The translations under genes were made by a program, and so were the position numbers. Positions 33,547 through 41,276 of a stretch of DNA of 64,000 nt are shown here, piece after piece; the stretch's first letter is position 1; each line of letters starts with the position of its first letter. Below the pieces are notes generated by a model. It was given only the letters and a program-made list of their open reading frames with translations, was not told the origin of the DNA and made no database searches. This DNA comes from Phycisphaerales bacterium (GTDB taxonomy: Bacteria > Planctomycetota > Phycisphaerae > Phycisphaerales > SM1A02): positions 19,254-83,253 of the forward strand of contig SIAR01000006.1 in NCBI GenBank assembly GCA_009691705.1, read 5' to 3'.

Positions 33547-35456
33547 GTCGCGTGAACTCCAAGAGAAAGTGCGCGTGTATCGATCGTCATTGCAACTTCG
33601 TCGCAGGCGTTGTTGCGCGGGCAATTCGCACAATCTTTGAGCACCTTCTCGGGAAGCGTGGTCACGGGAACGCTCTTGAACCCACAGCGCCCAAAAAAGT
33701 CTGGCACGCGCGTGAGCACGAAGACTTTGGGAATGCCAAGGTCGCCCGCCCAATCGACGAAGTATCTGGTGAGCGACGTACCAAGTCCTCCACCCTTCTC
33801 TCCCGGCGCAACACCGAGCGAGCGAATCTCTGCGACTTGGGGGGTGTAAATCCAGAGCGATCCACAGGCAACTACGCGATCGCCGCGCACAGCGACTGCG
33901 AATTCTGAAAGCGACTCGAGAATCTCATCACGTGAGCGGGGAAGATGCTCTCCTTGTCCCGTCCAGTGTTGCACAATCGCGCAAATCGCAGGGAGGTCGT
34001 TGATATGCGCCTCGCGAATGGTGAACGCGAGCGAAGCACCATCACTCTCCGCACTGCTCTGTCGACTCTCAGTCACGCTCGCGGCCAATTGCTCGCGGGC
34101 GGTCGCGACGGACTGTGCGACTTGCGGCGGTGCGGTGCCACCAAGCACGTTTCGTTTTGCGACGGCACTGTCCACCGTGAGCGAGACGTAGACCTCGGCG
34201 CCGATGCGCGGTTCGACCAGCTGCATCTCGCTGACAGTAAGTTCTTCGAGGGGCTTTGATTCGAGGATCGCTGCGCGCACGAGACGGCCCGCAGAGTGGT
34301 GCGCTTCACGAAACGGAATGCCCTGACCGACTAGGTAGTCGGCGAGTTCGGTGGCGTTTGAGTAGCCGCCACCTGCCGCGATTCGAGCTTGTTTGCGGTT
34401 GACGGTGAGCCCGTCAAGAACCGGCGGAATCATGCGCAGACTCAACGAGAGATGCTTCATCGCGTCGAAGAGCGGCTCTTTGTCTTCTTGAAGGTCTTTG
34501 TTGTAGGCGAGGGGGAGTCCCTTGAGCACCGTCAAGATGTTGACGAGGTTGGCGATTTGCCGTCCCGTTTTTCCGCGGATGAGTTCGAGGGCATCGGGAT
34601 TTTTTTTCTGCGGCATGAGACTCGAGCCGCTGGTGACCGCCTCGGAGAGTTCGATCAATCCCGCCTCGCCCGTTGCGTAGAAGATGAGATCTTCAGCGAG
34701 TCGCGAGAGATGCACCGATGCGAGTGCGCTTGTAGCGAGAGTCTCAACGACAAAATCGCGGTCGCTTACGGCATCAAGCGAGTTCGCGGTAGGCGCGGCG
34801 AATCCAAGGTCGTGCGCCAGTTGCACGCGGTCGATCGCATAGGCGGTGCCAGCGAGAGCGCCTGATCCCAGAGGGCAGTTGTTGGCACGCGCAGCAGCAT
34901 CGCCGAACCGTTGCCGGTCGCGGTTGAGCATCTGCACGTACGCCATACACCAGTGGGCAAAGAGGATCGGTTGCGCCCGCTGCAAGTGCGTGTATCCAGG
35001 AAAGACAGTCGCGCACTCACGGTCGGCAAGCGCGACGAGACTGCGAATTGCGCCGTCGATTTCTTGCTGGCGGCGGGCAATCTGCTTGAGCGTCCAGAGT
35101 CGCAGGTCTGTTGCGACTTGATCGTTGCGGCTGCGTCCCGTGTGCAATTTCTTGCCCAGCGCGCCGATCCGCGCCACGAGTTCGCGCTCAACCCACGAAT
35201 GCACATCCTCGTCGGAGGCATTTGTGAGCGTCGCTGGATTCGCTTCGCCGAATTGCAGGACTTCTGTCAGTGCATGAGTGAGCAACTTGGTCTCTTCGAT
35301 TGTGAGAACGTCTGCCCGGCCAAGGGCGCGCGCCCATGCGATGCTTCCCGCGATGTCCTCGCGAAACAAGGTGCGGTCGAACGGCAGTGAGTCATTGAAC
35401 TCACGAAAGAGAGGATCGGCCGCCGCCGTAAATCTGCCCGCCCAGGTCACGCTCAT
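33543..35456 (-). CDS. argH: Argininosuccinate lyase fused to N-acetylglutamate synthase-type GNAT domain
   Basis: 637 residues from ATG 35456 (MSVTWAGRFTAAADPLFREF); ArgH alone is about 460. Residues 1-460 are a full lyase: HTGRSRNDQVATDLRLW, THLQRAQPILFAHW and the signature GSSLMPQKKNPDALELIRGK holding the catalytic Ser. After a short linker, residues about 490-637 form a GNAT acetyltransferase (FTIREAHINDLPAICAIV, EIRSLGVAPGEKGGGLGTSL) ending in a cysteine cluster KDCANCPRNNACDEVAM. This resembles the ArgH(A) fusion known from marine Gammaproteobacteria. The GNAT part may make N-acetylglutamate for the first step of the pathway. Coupled by 4-bp overlaps at both ends. Confidence 0.94.
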   Translation of the reverse strand: MSVTWAGRFTAAADPLFREFNDSLPFDRTLFREDIAGSIAWARALGRADVLTIEETKLLTHALTEVLQFGEANPATLTNASDEDVHSWVERELVARIGALGKKLHTGRSRNDQVATDLRLWTLKQIARRQQEIDGAIRSLVALADRECATVFPGYTHLQRAQPILFAHWCMAYVQMLNRDRQRFGDAAARANNCPLGSGALAGTAYAIDRVQLAHDLGFAAPTANSLDAVSDRDFVVETLATSALASVHLSRLAEDLIFYATGEAGLIELSEAVTSGSSLMPQKKNPDALELIRGKTGRQIANLVNILTVLKGLPLAYNKDLQEDKEPLFDAMKHLSLSLRMIPPVLDGLTVNRKQARIAAGGGYSNATELADYLVGQGIPFREAHHSAGRLVRAAILESKPLEELTVSEMQLVEPRIGAEVYVSLTVDSAVAKRNVLGGTAPPQVAQSVATAREQLAASVTESRQSSAESDGASLAFTIREAHINDLPAICAIVQHWTGQGEHLPRSRDEILESLSEFAVAVRGDRVVACGSLWIYTPQVAEIRSLGVAPGEKGGGLGTSLTRYFVDWAGDLGIPKVFVLTRVPDFFGRCGFKSVPVTTLPEKVLKDCANCPRNNACDEVAMTIDTRALSLGVHAT

Positions 35457-36736
35457 CGCGCGACCTGCCCAGCACACTCGGTCGGAGTGCGGGCGCATGT
35501 TCGTGGCGTTTTCGTAGCCATCGCGCTTGCGTCACGCAACGCTCGGATGCGCGTGGGCAACGAGAAGAGGCGAATGAATCCCTCGGCGTGCGTTTGGTCG
35601 TAGACCTCGTCGACGCCAAACGTCGCGAACTCTTGGCTGTAGAGCGAATTGGGACTGCGCCGTCCTGAAACACTGGCTGTTCCCTTGAAGAGGCGCACAC
35701 GCACATCGCCGTCGAGCACCGCCGCTGCCTTCTTGACCCCTTCCCAAAGGGTTTCACGCAGCGGTGTGAACCAGGTGCCTTCGTAGACAATGCGAGCGAA
35801 CTGCAAAGCGACTTGCTGGCGCCACTGCAGCGTGTCGCGGTCGTAGCAGAGTTGTTCGAGTCCATTGAGAGCCTCGATGAGAATCGTTCCTCCGGGAGTT
35901 TCGTATGCGCCGCGGCTTTTCATGCCCACGAGTCGATTCTCGACGAGGTCGACACGACCGATGCCGTGTGCGCCACCGACGCGATTGAGAGTTTCGAGAA
36001 TTGTGACGGAATCCATCGGAACGCCATCGATCGCCGTTGGAAATCCCGCTCGAAACGAAATCATGACTTCTGCGCCACTGTCGGGTGCGCGGCGCGGATC
36101 GCAGGTGAGCATCCAAACATCTTCTGGAGGAGCCTTCCATGGATCTTCAAGATCACCGCCCTCGTGCGAGATGTGCCACATATTGGCGTCGCGGGAGTAG
36201 ATTTTCTGGGCGCTTGCTGCGCAGGGAATGTTGCGAACTTCCAGATAGTCGAGCATCTGCTCCCGGCTCTTGAGGTTCCACAATCGCCACGGTGCGATCA
36301 CCGGCAAGTGTGGGGCGAGCGCCGCGAATGTGAACTCGAAGCGAACTTGATCGTTGCCCTTGCCGGTGCAGCCGTGGCTGAGCGCATCGCAACCCTCTTC
36401 GAGTGCAACTTCGACTTGCGCGCGTGCGATGATCGGACGTGCGATCGAGGTGCCAAGCAGGTAGCGACCTTCGTAGACCGATCCAGTGACTGCCATCGGA
36501 TAGGCAAACTCATCGAGAAATGTTTGGCGCAGATCTTTGATGATGCACTTGGTGGCGCCTGAGCGGATCGCCTTCTCTTCGATGCCTTCAAGTTCACGCG
36601 TGCCCTGACCGACGTCAGCGACAACCGCAATGACCTCGCAGCCGTAGGTCTCGACGAGCCAGGGGATGATGCAGGAAGTGTCGAGGCCTCCCGAGTATGC
36701 GAGTGAGACACGGCGGGGTTTGAATGATGTGGTCAT
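35453..36736 (-). CDS. argG: Argininosuccinate synthase
   Basis: 427 residues, slightly above the usual 400. The N-type ATP pyrophosphatase P-loop is VSLAYSGGLDTSCIIPWL, followed by the substrate-binding DALSHGCTGKGNDQVRFEF and HISHEGGDLEDPWK. It joins citrulline and aspartate using ATP. The GAAGGAG before the ATG is a strong ribosome-binding site, so expression may be partly independent of argF, 48 bp upstream. The stop overlaps argH by 4 bp. Confidence 0.97.
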   Translation of the reverse strand: MTTSFKPRRVSLAYSGGLDTSCIIPWLVETYGCEVIAVVADVGQGTRELEGIEEKAIRSGATKCIIKDLRQTFLDEFAYPMAVTGSVYEGRYLLGTSIARPIIARAQVEVALEEGCDALSHGCTGKGNDQVRFEFTFAALAPHLPVIAPWRLWNLKSREQMLDYLEVRNIPCAASAQKIYSRDANMWHISHEGGDLEDPWKAPPEDVWMLTCDPRRAPDSGAEVMISFRAGFPTAIDGVPMDSVTILETLNRVGGAHGIGRVDLVENRLVGMKSRGAYETPGGTILIEALNGLEQLCYDRDTLQWRQQVALQFARIVYEGTWFTPLRETLWEGVKKAAAVLDGDVRVRLFKGTASVSGRRSPNSLYSQEFATFGVDEVYDQTHAEGFIRLFSLPTRIRALRDASAMATKTPRTCARTPTECAGQVAR

Positions 36737-36784
36737 GAGAGCTCCTTCAAAGCAATGAGATAGGTGAAACGATTATCTGTGGCC

Positions 36785-37771
36785 TTACGGTGTGAGAGCG
36801 GCGTGTGGATGTGCAATCGCGCCCCGAGCTAGGTCGGGGCGCAAGAGCGCGAGCATCAGGGCGTTCTGGACGTGCATTCGGTTCTCGGCCTGATCGAACA
36901 CGATTGACGCAGGCGAATCGATTACCTCTGCGGTGACTTCTTCGCCGCGTTTGGCGGGCAAACAGTGCATGAAACGGGCTTGCGATCCAGCACGCTTCAT
37001 GAGTGCACCGTCGACGCGGTACGGAGTGAGCAGCGCGATCTTTTCTGTGGCGCGCGCCTCTTCACCCATCGAGACCCACACATCGGTGTAGACGGCATCT
37101 GCCCCAGTGACTGCGCCAAGGTCAGCGGTGCAAACAATGCGAGCTCCGCTGCGACAGGCCCGCGCATCGGCGACGCGCATAATCTCTATCGGCGGCTTGC
37201 ACGATGGAGGGGTGATGACTGTCATCCGTCCGCCAATGGTCGCGACCGTTTCGATCAGAGAATGGCAGACGTTGTTTCCATCGCCGACCCAAACTAGGTG
37301 CAATTGTTCGACTGGGATGCCCGTCTCGACCAGCGTGAACAAGTCGGCGAGGGCCTGACAGGGGTGGTGCAGGTCGCTGAGCGCATTGATGACCGGCACA
37401 GAACTTGCGGCAGCGAATCGTTGCAGCAGTTGATGCGACTGACAGCGAATCGCCACGACATCAACCCAACGCGAAAGATTGCGCGCGTAATCCTCAACGG
37501 GCTCGCGCCCACCGATCGGCGAGGACTGGTGGTCGAGAAAGGTCACGCCGCCGCCGAGTTTCTGAAAGCCCAACTCGAACGAAACACGGGTGCGTAGTGA
37601 GGGCTTTTCGAAGAGCATTGCCAGCGAACGTTGCGCGAGTGCTGTTGCGTAGTCGGCGTAGTTCGACTTCATGCGCGCCGAGAGCGCAAAGAGTTCGGCG
37701 ATCTCTGTGGCAGAGAGGTCGACAATCTGCAAGAGGTCGCGCGTCATCAGAATTGGTTTGGTTGTCGTCAT
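36785..37771 (-). CDS. argF: Ornithine carbamoyltransferase
   Basis: 328 residues. The carbamoyl-phosphate motif is MLFEKPSLRTRVSFELGFQ (SLRTR in place of the classical STRTR), then INALSDLHHPCQALADLFTL, the ornithine loop VYTDVWVSMGEE and the catalytic FMHCLPAKRGEEVTAEV. The SMG loop argues for true ornithine rather than acetyl- or succinyl-ornithine as substrate, so the pathway is the cyclic one with ArgJ. Start overlaps the argB stop by 4 bp. Confidence 0.93.
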   Translation of the reverse strand: MTTTKPILMTRDLLQIVDLSATEIAELFALSARMKSNYADYATALAQRSLAMLFEKPSLRTRVSFELGFQKLGGGVTFLDHQSSPIGGREPVEDYARNLSRWVDVVAIRCQSHQLLQRFAAASSVPVINALSDLHHPCQALADLFTLVETGIPVEQLHLVWVGDGNNVCHSLIETVATIGGRMTVITPPSCKPPIEIMRVADARACRSGARIVCTADLGAVTGADAVYTDVWVSMGEEARATEKIALLTPYRVDGALMKRAGSQARFMHCLPAKRGEEVTAEVIDSPASIVFDQAENRMHVQNALMLALLRPDLARGAIAHPHAALTP

Positions 37772-38595
37772 CTGGTGCTGCTCATAATGTTGGGCGAGAC
37801 AACCGCATGCACGGCAGTGCCGACCGATTGTCCACTGGCAAGGTCAGTGAGAATGGTTGGATCGCGCCACGAAGTGATGATGACTGGAGCACCTATGGCT
37901 CGCGCTGTCGTATGCGCCCCGCGCACCTTTGGAATCATCCCGCCGTGAATCACACCCTGCGCGATGAGCCGTTCGATCTCGGCGCCATTGAGCGAGGCGA
38001 TGAGGGTTCCATCATCGTCGAGAACGCCTGCAACATCGGTCAGAAAAACGAGCGCAGTTGCGCCGACCAGTTTCGCGAGCGCGGCTGCAGCATCGTCGCC
38101 GTTGACATTGAGAAGTTCTCCGCCAGCAGATGCCGCGATACTCGAAACAACTGGCAGAAAGCCAGCGCGCAAGAGCGTCTCGATGAGTCGTGGATCGCCT
38201 CCCGTGATTTCTCCGGTGCATCCTGGGTCAAAGTCAAATTGTGTTGAGACTCGGGCGCGCGTCGTCGATCCATCAGCGAGCGAGAGTCCAACGGCACTGC
38301 TCTCGCGCGCGATGAGCAGCGCGACAATGGTGGAGTTCACCGTGCCATTGAGCACCGCCGCGATTTCGGGCATGTGGGATGGCGGCGTGATGCGAATGCC
38401 GTCGCGCTTTTCGCTGGCGATTCCGAGCCGAGCCAGATGACGGTCGACCGCGCTGCCGCCACCATGCACCACTAGTACGCATCCTGGATTCGCTCGGTGC
38501 ATCGCAGCGACGCCGTCGAGTGTTGCCCAGAGGGCGGCGGCATCATCGAGCAGTGCTCCTCCAAGTTTGATCACAAAGAGTGGGCGCACTCTCAT
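37768..38595 (-). CDS. argB: Acetylglutamate kinase
   Basis: 275 residues from ATG 38595 (MRVRPLFVIKLGGALLDD); a longer frame to 38691 lies in argC. The amino-acid-kinase fold shows VIKLGGALL, VLVVHGGGSAVDRHLARLG, LNVNGDDAAAALAKLVGATALVFLTDVAGVL and GGMIPKVRGA. It phosphorylates N-acetylglutamate. The N-terminal helix that gives arginine-sensitive hexameric forms is absent, so feedback inhibition may be weak; this is an inference. Coupled by 4-bp overlaps to argC and argF. Confidence 0.95.
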   Translation of the reverse strand: MRVRPLFVIKLGGALLDDAAALWATLDGVAAMHRANPGCVLVVHGGGSAVDRHLARLGIASEKRDGIRITPPSHMPEIAAVLNGTVNSTIVALLIARESSAVGLSLADGSTTRARVSTQFDFDPGCTGEITGGDPRLIETLLRAGFLPVVSSIAASAGGELLNVNGDDAAAALAKLVGATALVFLTDVAGVLDDDGTLIASLNGAEIERLIAQGVIHGGMIPKVRGAHTTARAIGAPVIITSWRDPTILTDLASGQSVGTAVHAVVSPNIMSSTR

Positions 38596-39695
38596 GAGTT
38601 CACCCCGCTCGCAACCGACTGCGTTGAAGCGGCGATTGAGGGCGCCGCAAAGCCGAGCGTTTCGGGAAAGCCAAAGCGGATGTTGAAGCACTGCACGGCC
38701 TGTCCAGCGGCGCCCTTGAGCAAATTGTCGAGCGCACTACAGACAATGAGATGATGCCGCACGGGATCGAAGGCCAGGCCGATGTCGCAGCGGTTGCTTC
38801 CCTCGACAGCTGCAACAGATGGCCACTCGCCCGCCTTCAGCAGCGTGACGAATGGCTCGGACGCATAGCGGGCGTTGAGTATGGCGCGCACATCACCCTC
38901 AACCACTGTCGGCCGAAGCGTGAGGTGAATCGTCGAGAGAATGCCGCGATCGAATGGACCAAGGTGGGGGGTGAAGATGATGTCGCCGCCAGTCTCTTGT
39001 GCCATCTCGGGCTGGTGGCGATGTGAAAACACTCCATATGGTTGCTGACTGACTTCACAGAAGAGGCTCTTCAGTGCGAGTGATCGGCCCGCGCCGCTCA
39101 CTCCACTCGTTGAGTCAACGATGATCGGCGCCTCGGTCGTGAGTCCCGCTGCGATGAGCGGGCGAATTGCGAGGACGACGCTAGTGGGATAGCAACCCGG
39201 GACCGCGATCAACTGCGCCTCTGAAATCGCCGCGCGGTTCAATTCAGCGATGCCGTAGACGGCACGCGCGAGCAGGTCGGGGTGCGCATGCGTGAACGCA
39301 TAGTGCTTTGGATATGCAGCGGCGTCGCGCAGGCGAAAGGCCGCCGAGAGATCGAGCACTGTGATTCCAGCGGCGCAGAGGGCCGGGGCGAGATCGTGGC
39401 TCGCTTCGTGGGGAGTTGCGAGAAAAACAGCGTCGGGCTTGAGCGCGAGGATCGCTGCCGTGGTCGCTGCGTGCACGTGCAAGTCGGTCCATCCGCGAAA
39501 GCGCGGAAAAATCTGGTCAAATCGCGGCGGTTGGTCGGCGCGCGCCGCTGAACCGAAGAGCCCAATGAGGTCGACTAGGCGGTGTTTGAGCAGGATTCCA
39601 ACCAACTCTGCGCCCGAATAGCCAGCGGCGCCAACAACGACAGCCCGGCAGAGATTCTCGCGCGGCGAATCAAAATGAATAGTCGAAGTCTTCAT
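38592..39695 (-). CDS. argC: N-acetyl-gamma-glutamyl-phosphate reductase
   Basis: 367 residues from ATG 39695 (MKTSTIHFDSPRENLCRAVV). Rossmann motif VVGAAGYSGAELVGILLKH, LATPHEASHDLAP, the catalytic cysteine in AVPGCYPTSVVLAI, and FTPHLGPFDRGILSTIHL are diagnostic. It makes N-acetylglutamate semialdehyde with NADPH. It lies 26 bp after argR. The next enzyme of the path, ArgD (acetylornithine aminotransferase), is not in this operon. Confidence 0.96.
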   Translation of the reverse strand: MKTSTIHFDSPRENLCRAVVVGAAGYSGAELVGILLKHRLVDLIGLFGSAARADQPPRFDQIFPRFRGWTDLHVHAATTAAILALKPDAVFLATPHEASHDLAPALCAAGITVLDLSAAFRLRDAAAYPKHYAFTHAHPDLLARAVYGIAELNRAAISEAQLIAVPGCYPTSVVLAIRPLIAAGLTTEAPIIVDSTSGVSGAGRSLALKSLFCEVSQQPYGVFSHRHQPEMAQETGGDIIFTPHLGPFDRGILSTIHLTLRPTVVEGDVRAILNARYASEPFVTLLKAGEWPSVAAVEGSNRCDIGLAFDPVRHHLIVCSALDNLLKGAAGQAVQCFNIRFGFPETLGFAAPSIAASTQSVASGVNS

Positions 39696-39721
39696 CTTTG
39701 TGTTTCGTAATGTGCGCCCTA

Positions 39722-40228
39722 TTAGCGGCGCTGACGCGCACCGGGGAGCGAACGATCCGCTGCAGACTGCCGCGAAAGTGCCTGCAGCTGTCGGGCGGTG
39801 AGGCGCGCCGAAGTTGCCGAGGTGCATGCGATGAAAATGCAGTCGTCGCCCGCAATCGTTCCAAGCACGCCGGCGAGCGCTGCGCGATCAATCTCGACCG
39901 CGAGGGCACTTGCCTGCCCCGGAGGAGTGTGCACGATCACCTGTGTGCCACCCGTCGAAACTTCAAGAAGCAGTCGGCGCGCAGTCGCAGCGAGAGATGT
40001 TCTGGAGGCGGGGGCGTGTGCGGCGCTGAGCAGGCAGTATCCGCCCGCTGATTTCACAACGCCAAGTTCGGTCAAATCGCGCGAGAGGGTCGTTTGGGTG
40101 GTGACAACGCCAACGCGCTCGAGTTGCAGGGCGAGGTCGAGTTGGTTTGAGATCTTTCCAGACTCAATCAACTTGATGATGTGGCGGCGGCGCTGTGCCT
40201 TTCCGATGCTGACCGACATGCTTTTCAT
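39722..40228 (-). CDS. argR: Arginine repressor ArgR
   Basis: 168 residues. The N-terminal winged helix has RRRHIIKLIESGKISNQLDLALQL and the recognition segment VTTQTTLSRDLTELGVVKS. The C-terminal hexamerisation and arginine-binding domain has AVEIDRAALAGVLGTIAGDDCIFIACTS, with the Gly-Asp-Asp pair that contacts arginine. It ends in an extra Arg/Ser-rich tail. It is the first gene of the operon, preceded by tandem ARG boxes, so it should repress its own synthesis and all arg genes behind it when arginine is plentiful. A second ATG (40219) is an alternative start. Confidence 0.96.
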   Translation of the reverse strand: MKSMSVSIGKAQRRRHIIKLIESGKISNQLDLALQLERVGVVTTQTTLSRDLTELGVVKSAGGYCLLSAAHAPASRTSLAATARRLLLEVSTGGTQVIVHTPPGQASALAVEIDRAALAGVLGTIAGDDCIFIACTSATSARLTARQLQALSRQSAADRSLPGARQRR

Positions 40229-40266
40229 GTCGCATTATTATGCAGTCGACTGAATAAAAAGTCAAG
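40229..40266 (-). promoter_or_regulatory. arg operon promoter overlapped by tandem ARG boxes
   Basis: On the minus strand TTGACT (40265-40260), a 17-bp spacer and CATAAT (40242-40237) form a good sigma-70 promoter. Two ARG-box-like palindromes cover it: TGAATAAAAAGTCA at 40251-40264 (plus-strand reading, one mismatch to the TGAATWWWWATTCA core) and CGCATTATTATGCA at 40231-40244. Their centres are 20 bp apart, matching two 18-bp boxes separated by 2 bp, as at E. coli argR. The -35 box also contains the infC stop codon. The ATG at 40228 begins about where transcription should start. Confidence 0.8.
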
Positions 40267-41014
40267 CCTGCCCGACGGAAGTTTCTGCGACGGGAACCGC
40301 GACGGGCTTTTCTGCGACCGACTTGGCTTCCGACTTTTCATTCGCCTTGGCCCCAGCCTTGGCCTCAGCAGGTTTCGCGCTCTTCGATCCGCCAGCTTTC
40401 TTCTTGATCGAGTCAATCTTGGCGCGATCGGGCACGAGAATCATCGACATGCGCTTGCCGTTCATGCGGGGGGCAAGTTCAACTCGGCCAATATCCGCCA
40501 GTTCTTGCGCGATCTGCGCCATGCGTTCATCACCCTTGCTCTTGTATGCCAACTCGCGTCCGCGAAAGTTCTGCACAAAGACAACGCGGTATCCCTCCAT
40601 CAGAAAGTCACGGGCTTGATTGACGCGAATGGCGACGTCGTGCGGATCGATCTTCATCGAGCGACCGAGGCGAACCTCTTTCATTTCGCCAGCCTTCGAC
40701 TTCGTCTTTTGTTGCTTGTCTTTCTTCGCCTGTTCGTACTTGAACTTTCCGAAGTCCATGATGCGCACTACTGGCGGCTTCGAATCTGCGGCAATCTCAA
40801 CAAGGTCGAGCCCCGCATCGGCTGCCCGACGTTTGGCTTCGTCGAGTTCAACGACGCCGATCATGACGCCATCCTGATCAATCAGGCGCAGCGGAGTGAC
40901 GCGAATGCGATCATTGATACGAGGGCCTGAGTCACGTGAATCGCGAAAGGGAGGACGACGGTTGAACTGGCTCAGAGTGAATTCCTCAGCGGGCAAACTG
41001 ACAGACGAGTGCAC
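40262..41014 (-). CDS. infC: Translation initiation factor IF-3 with C-terminal tail
   Basis: Up to 250 residues; IF-3 is usually about 180. The core is clear: PRINDRIRVTPLRLIDQDGVMIGVV, IMDFGKFKYEQAKKDKQQK on the linker, KEVRLGRSMKIDPHDVAIRVNQARDFL and PRMNGKRMSMILVP. Residues from about 197 are a Lys/Ala/Glu tail. The start is uncertain: GTG at 41014 has no spaced Shine-Dalgarno, whereas CTG at 40975 lies 6 bases after GAGGAA. Rare start codons are a known autoregulatory feature of infC. thrS is upstream on the same strand; rpmI-rplT do not follow. Confidence 0.94.
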   Translation of the reverse strand: MHSSVSLPAEEFTLSQFNRRPPFRDSRDSGPRINDRIRVTPLRLIDQDGVMIGVVELDEAKRRAADAGLDLVEIAADSKPPVVRIMDFGKFKYEQAKKDKQQKTKSKAGEMKEVRLGRSMKIDPHDVAIRVNQARDFLMEGYRVVFVQNFRGRELAYKSKGDERMAQIAQELADIGRVELAPRMNGKRMSMILVPDRAKIDSIKKKAGGSKSAKPAEAKAGAKANEKSEAKSVAEKPVAVPVAETSVGQA

Positions 41015-41276
41015 TCCGAGCCATGCCGCAATGGGCGTCGGGCGAACGATGGAACGATGCTTCTAATAATGCGTGAACCGGGCAAGTCCAAAGCAAGACG
41101 ATGGGAGAAACCCGCCATCATGCGCAAGGGAGATTGAGAACAAACCAAGCAGTCAGAAATCGCATGAATCGAATGATCTCAAAGGGTGCGCGGTGCAAAC
41201 TGGACGGGTGTCCAGACCGTGGCAACCTACCACGCAATTCGATTCTTGGCGAAGAAAACTCGAAAGAATAGGCAAA
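41015..41276 (-). other. Gap between thrS and infC, candidate infC promoter
   Basis: 262 bp without a supported gene. On the minus strand TTGGAC, 17 bp, TATTAG (about 41091-41063) is a weak promoter-like pair that would give infC its own transcript. A 12-codon frame starting ATG GCT CGG at 41024 ends at 40986, exactly on the GAGGAA before the CTG start candidate of infC; it has no ribosome-binding site of its own. No tRNA or terminator was seen. Confidence 0.35.

Noticed and set aside
33547..33753. In-frame N-terminal extension of ArgJ
   Set aside because: It lies wholly inside argH and lacks ArgJ-like sequence; the ATG at 33546 couples with the argH stop.
36785..37771. ArgF as acetyl- or succinyl-ornithine carbamoyltransferase because of SLRTR instead of STRTR
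   Set aside because: The SMG ornithine loop and HCLPA motif are intact, and argJ next to it supports the ornithine route.
38596..38691. Longer start for ArgB
   Set aside because: The extension lies in argC; ATG 38595 gives a normal ArgB start and a 4-bp overlap.
40986..41024. 12-codon upstream frame in the infC leader as a regulatory peptide
   Set aside because: No ribosome-binding site precedes it and nothing shows it is translated; kept only as a remark under infC.
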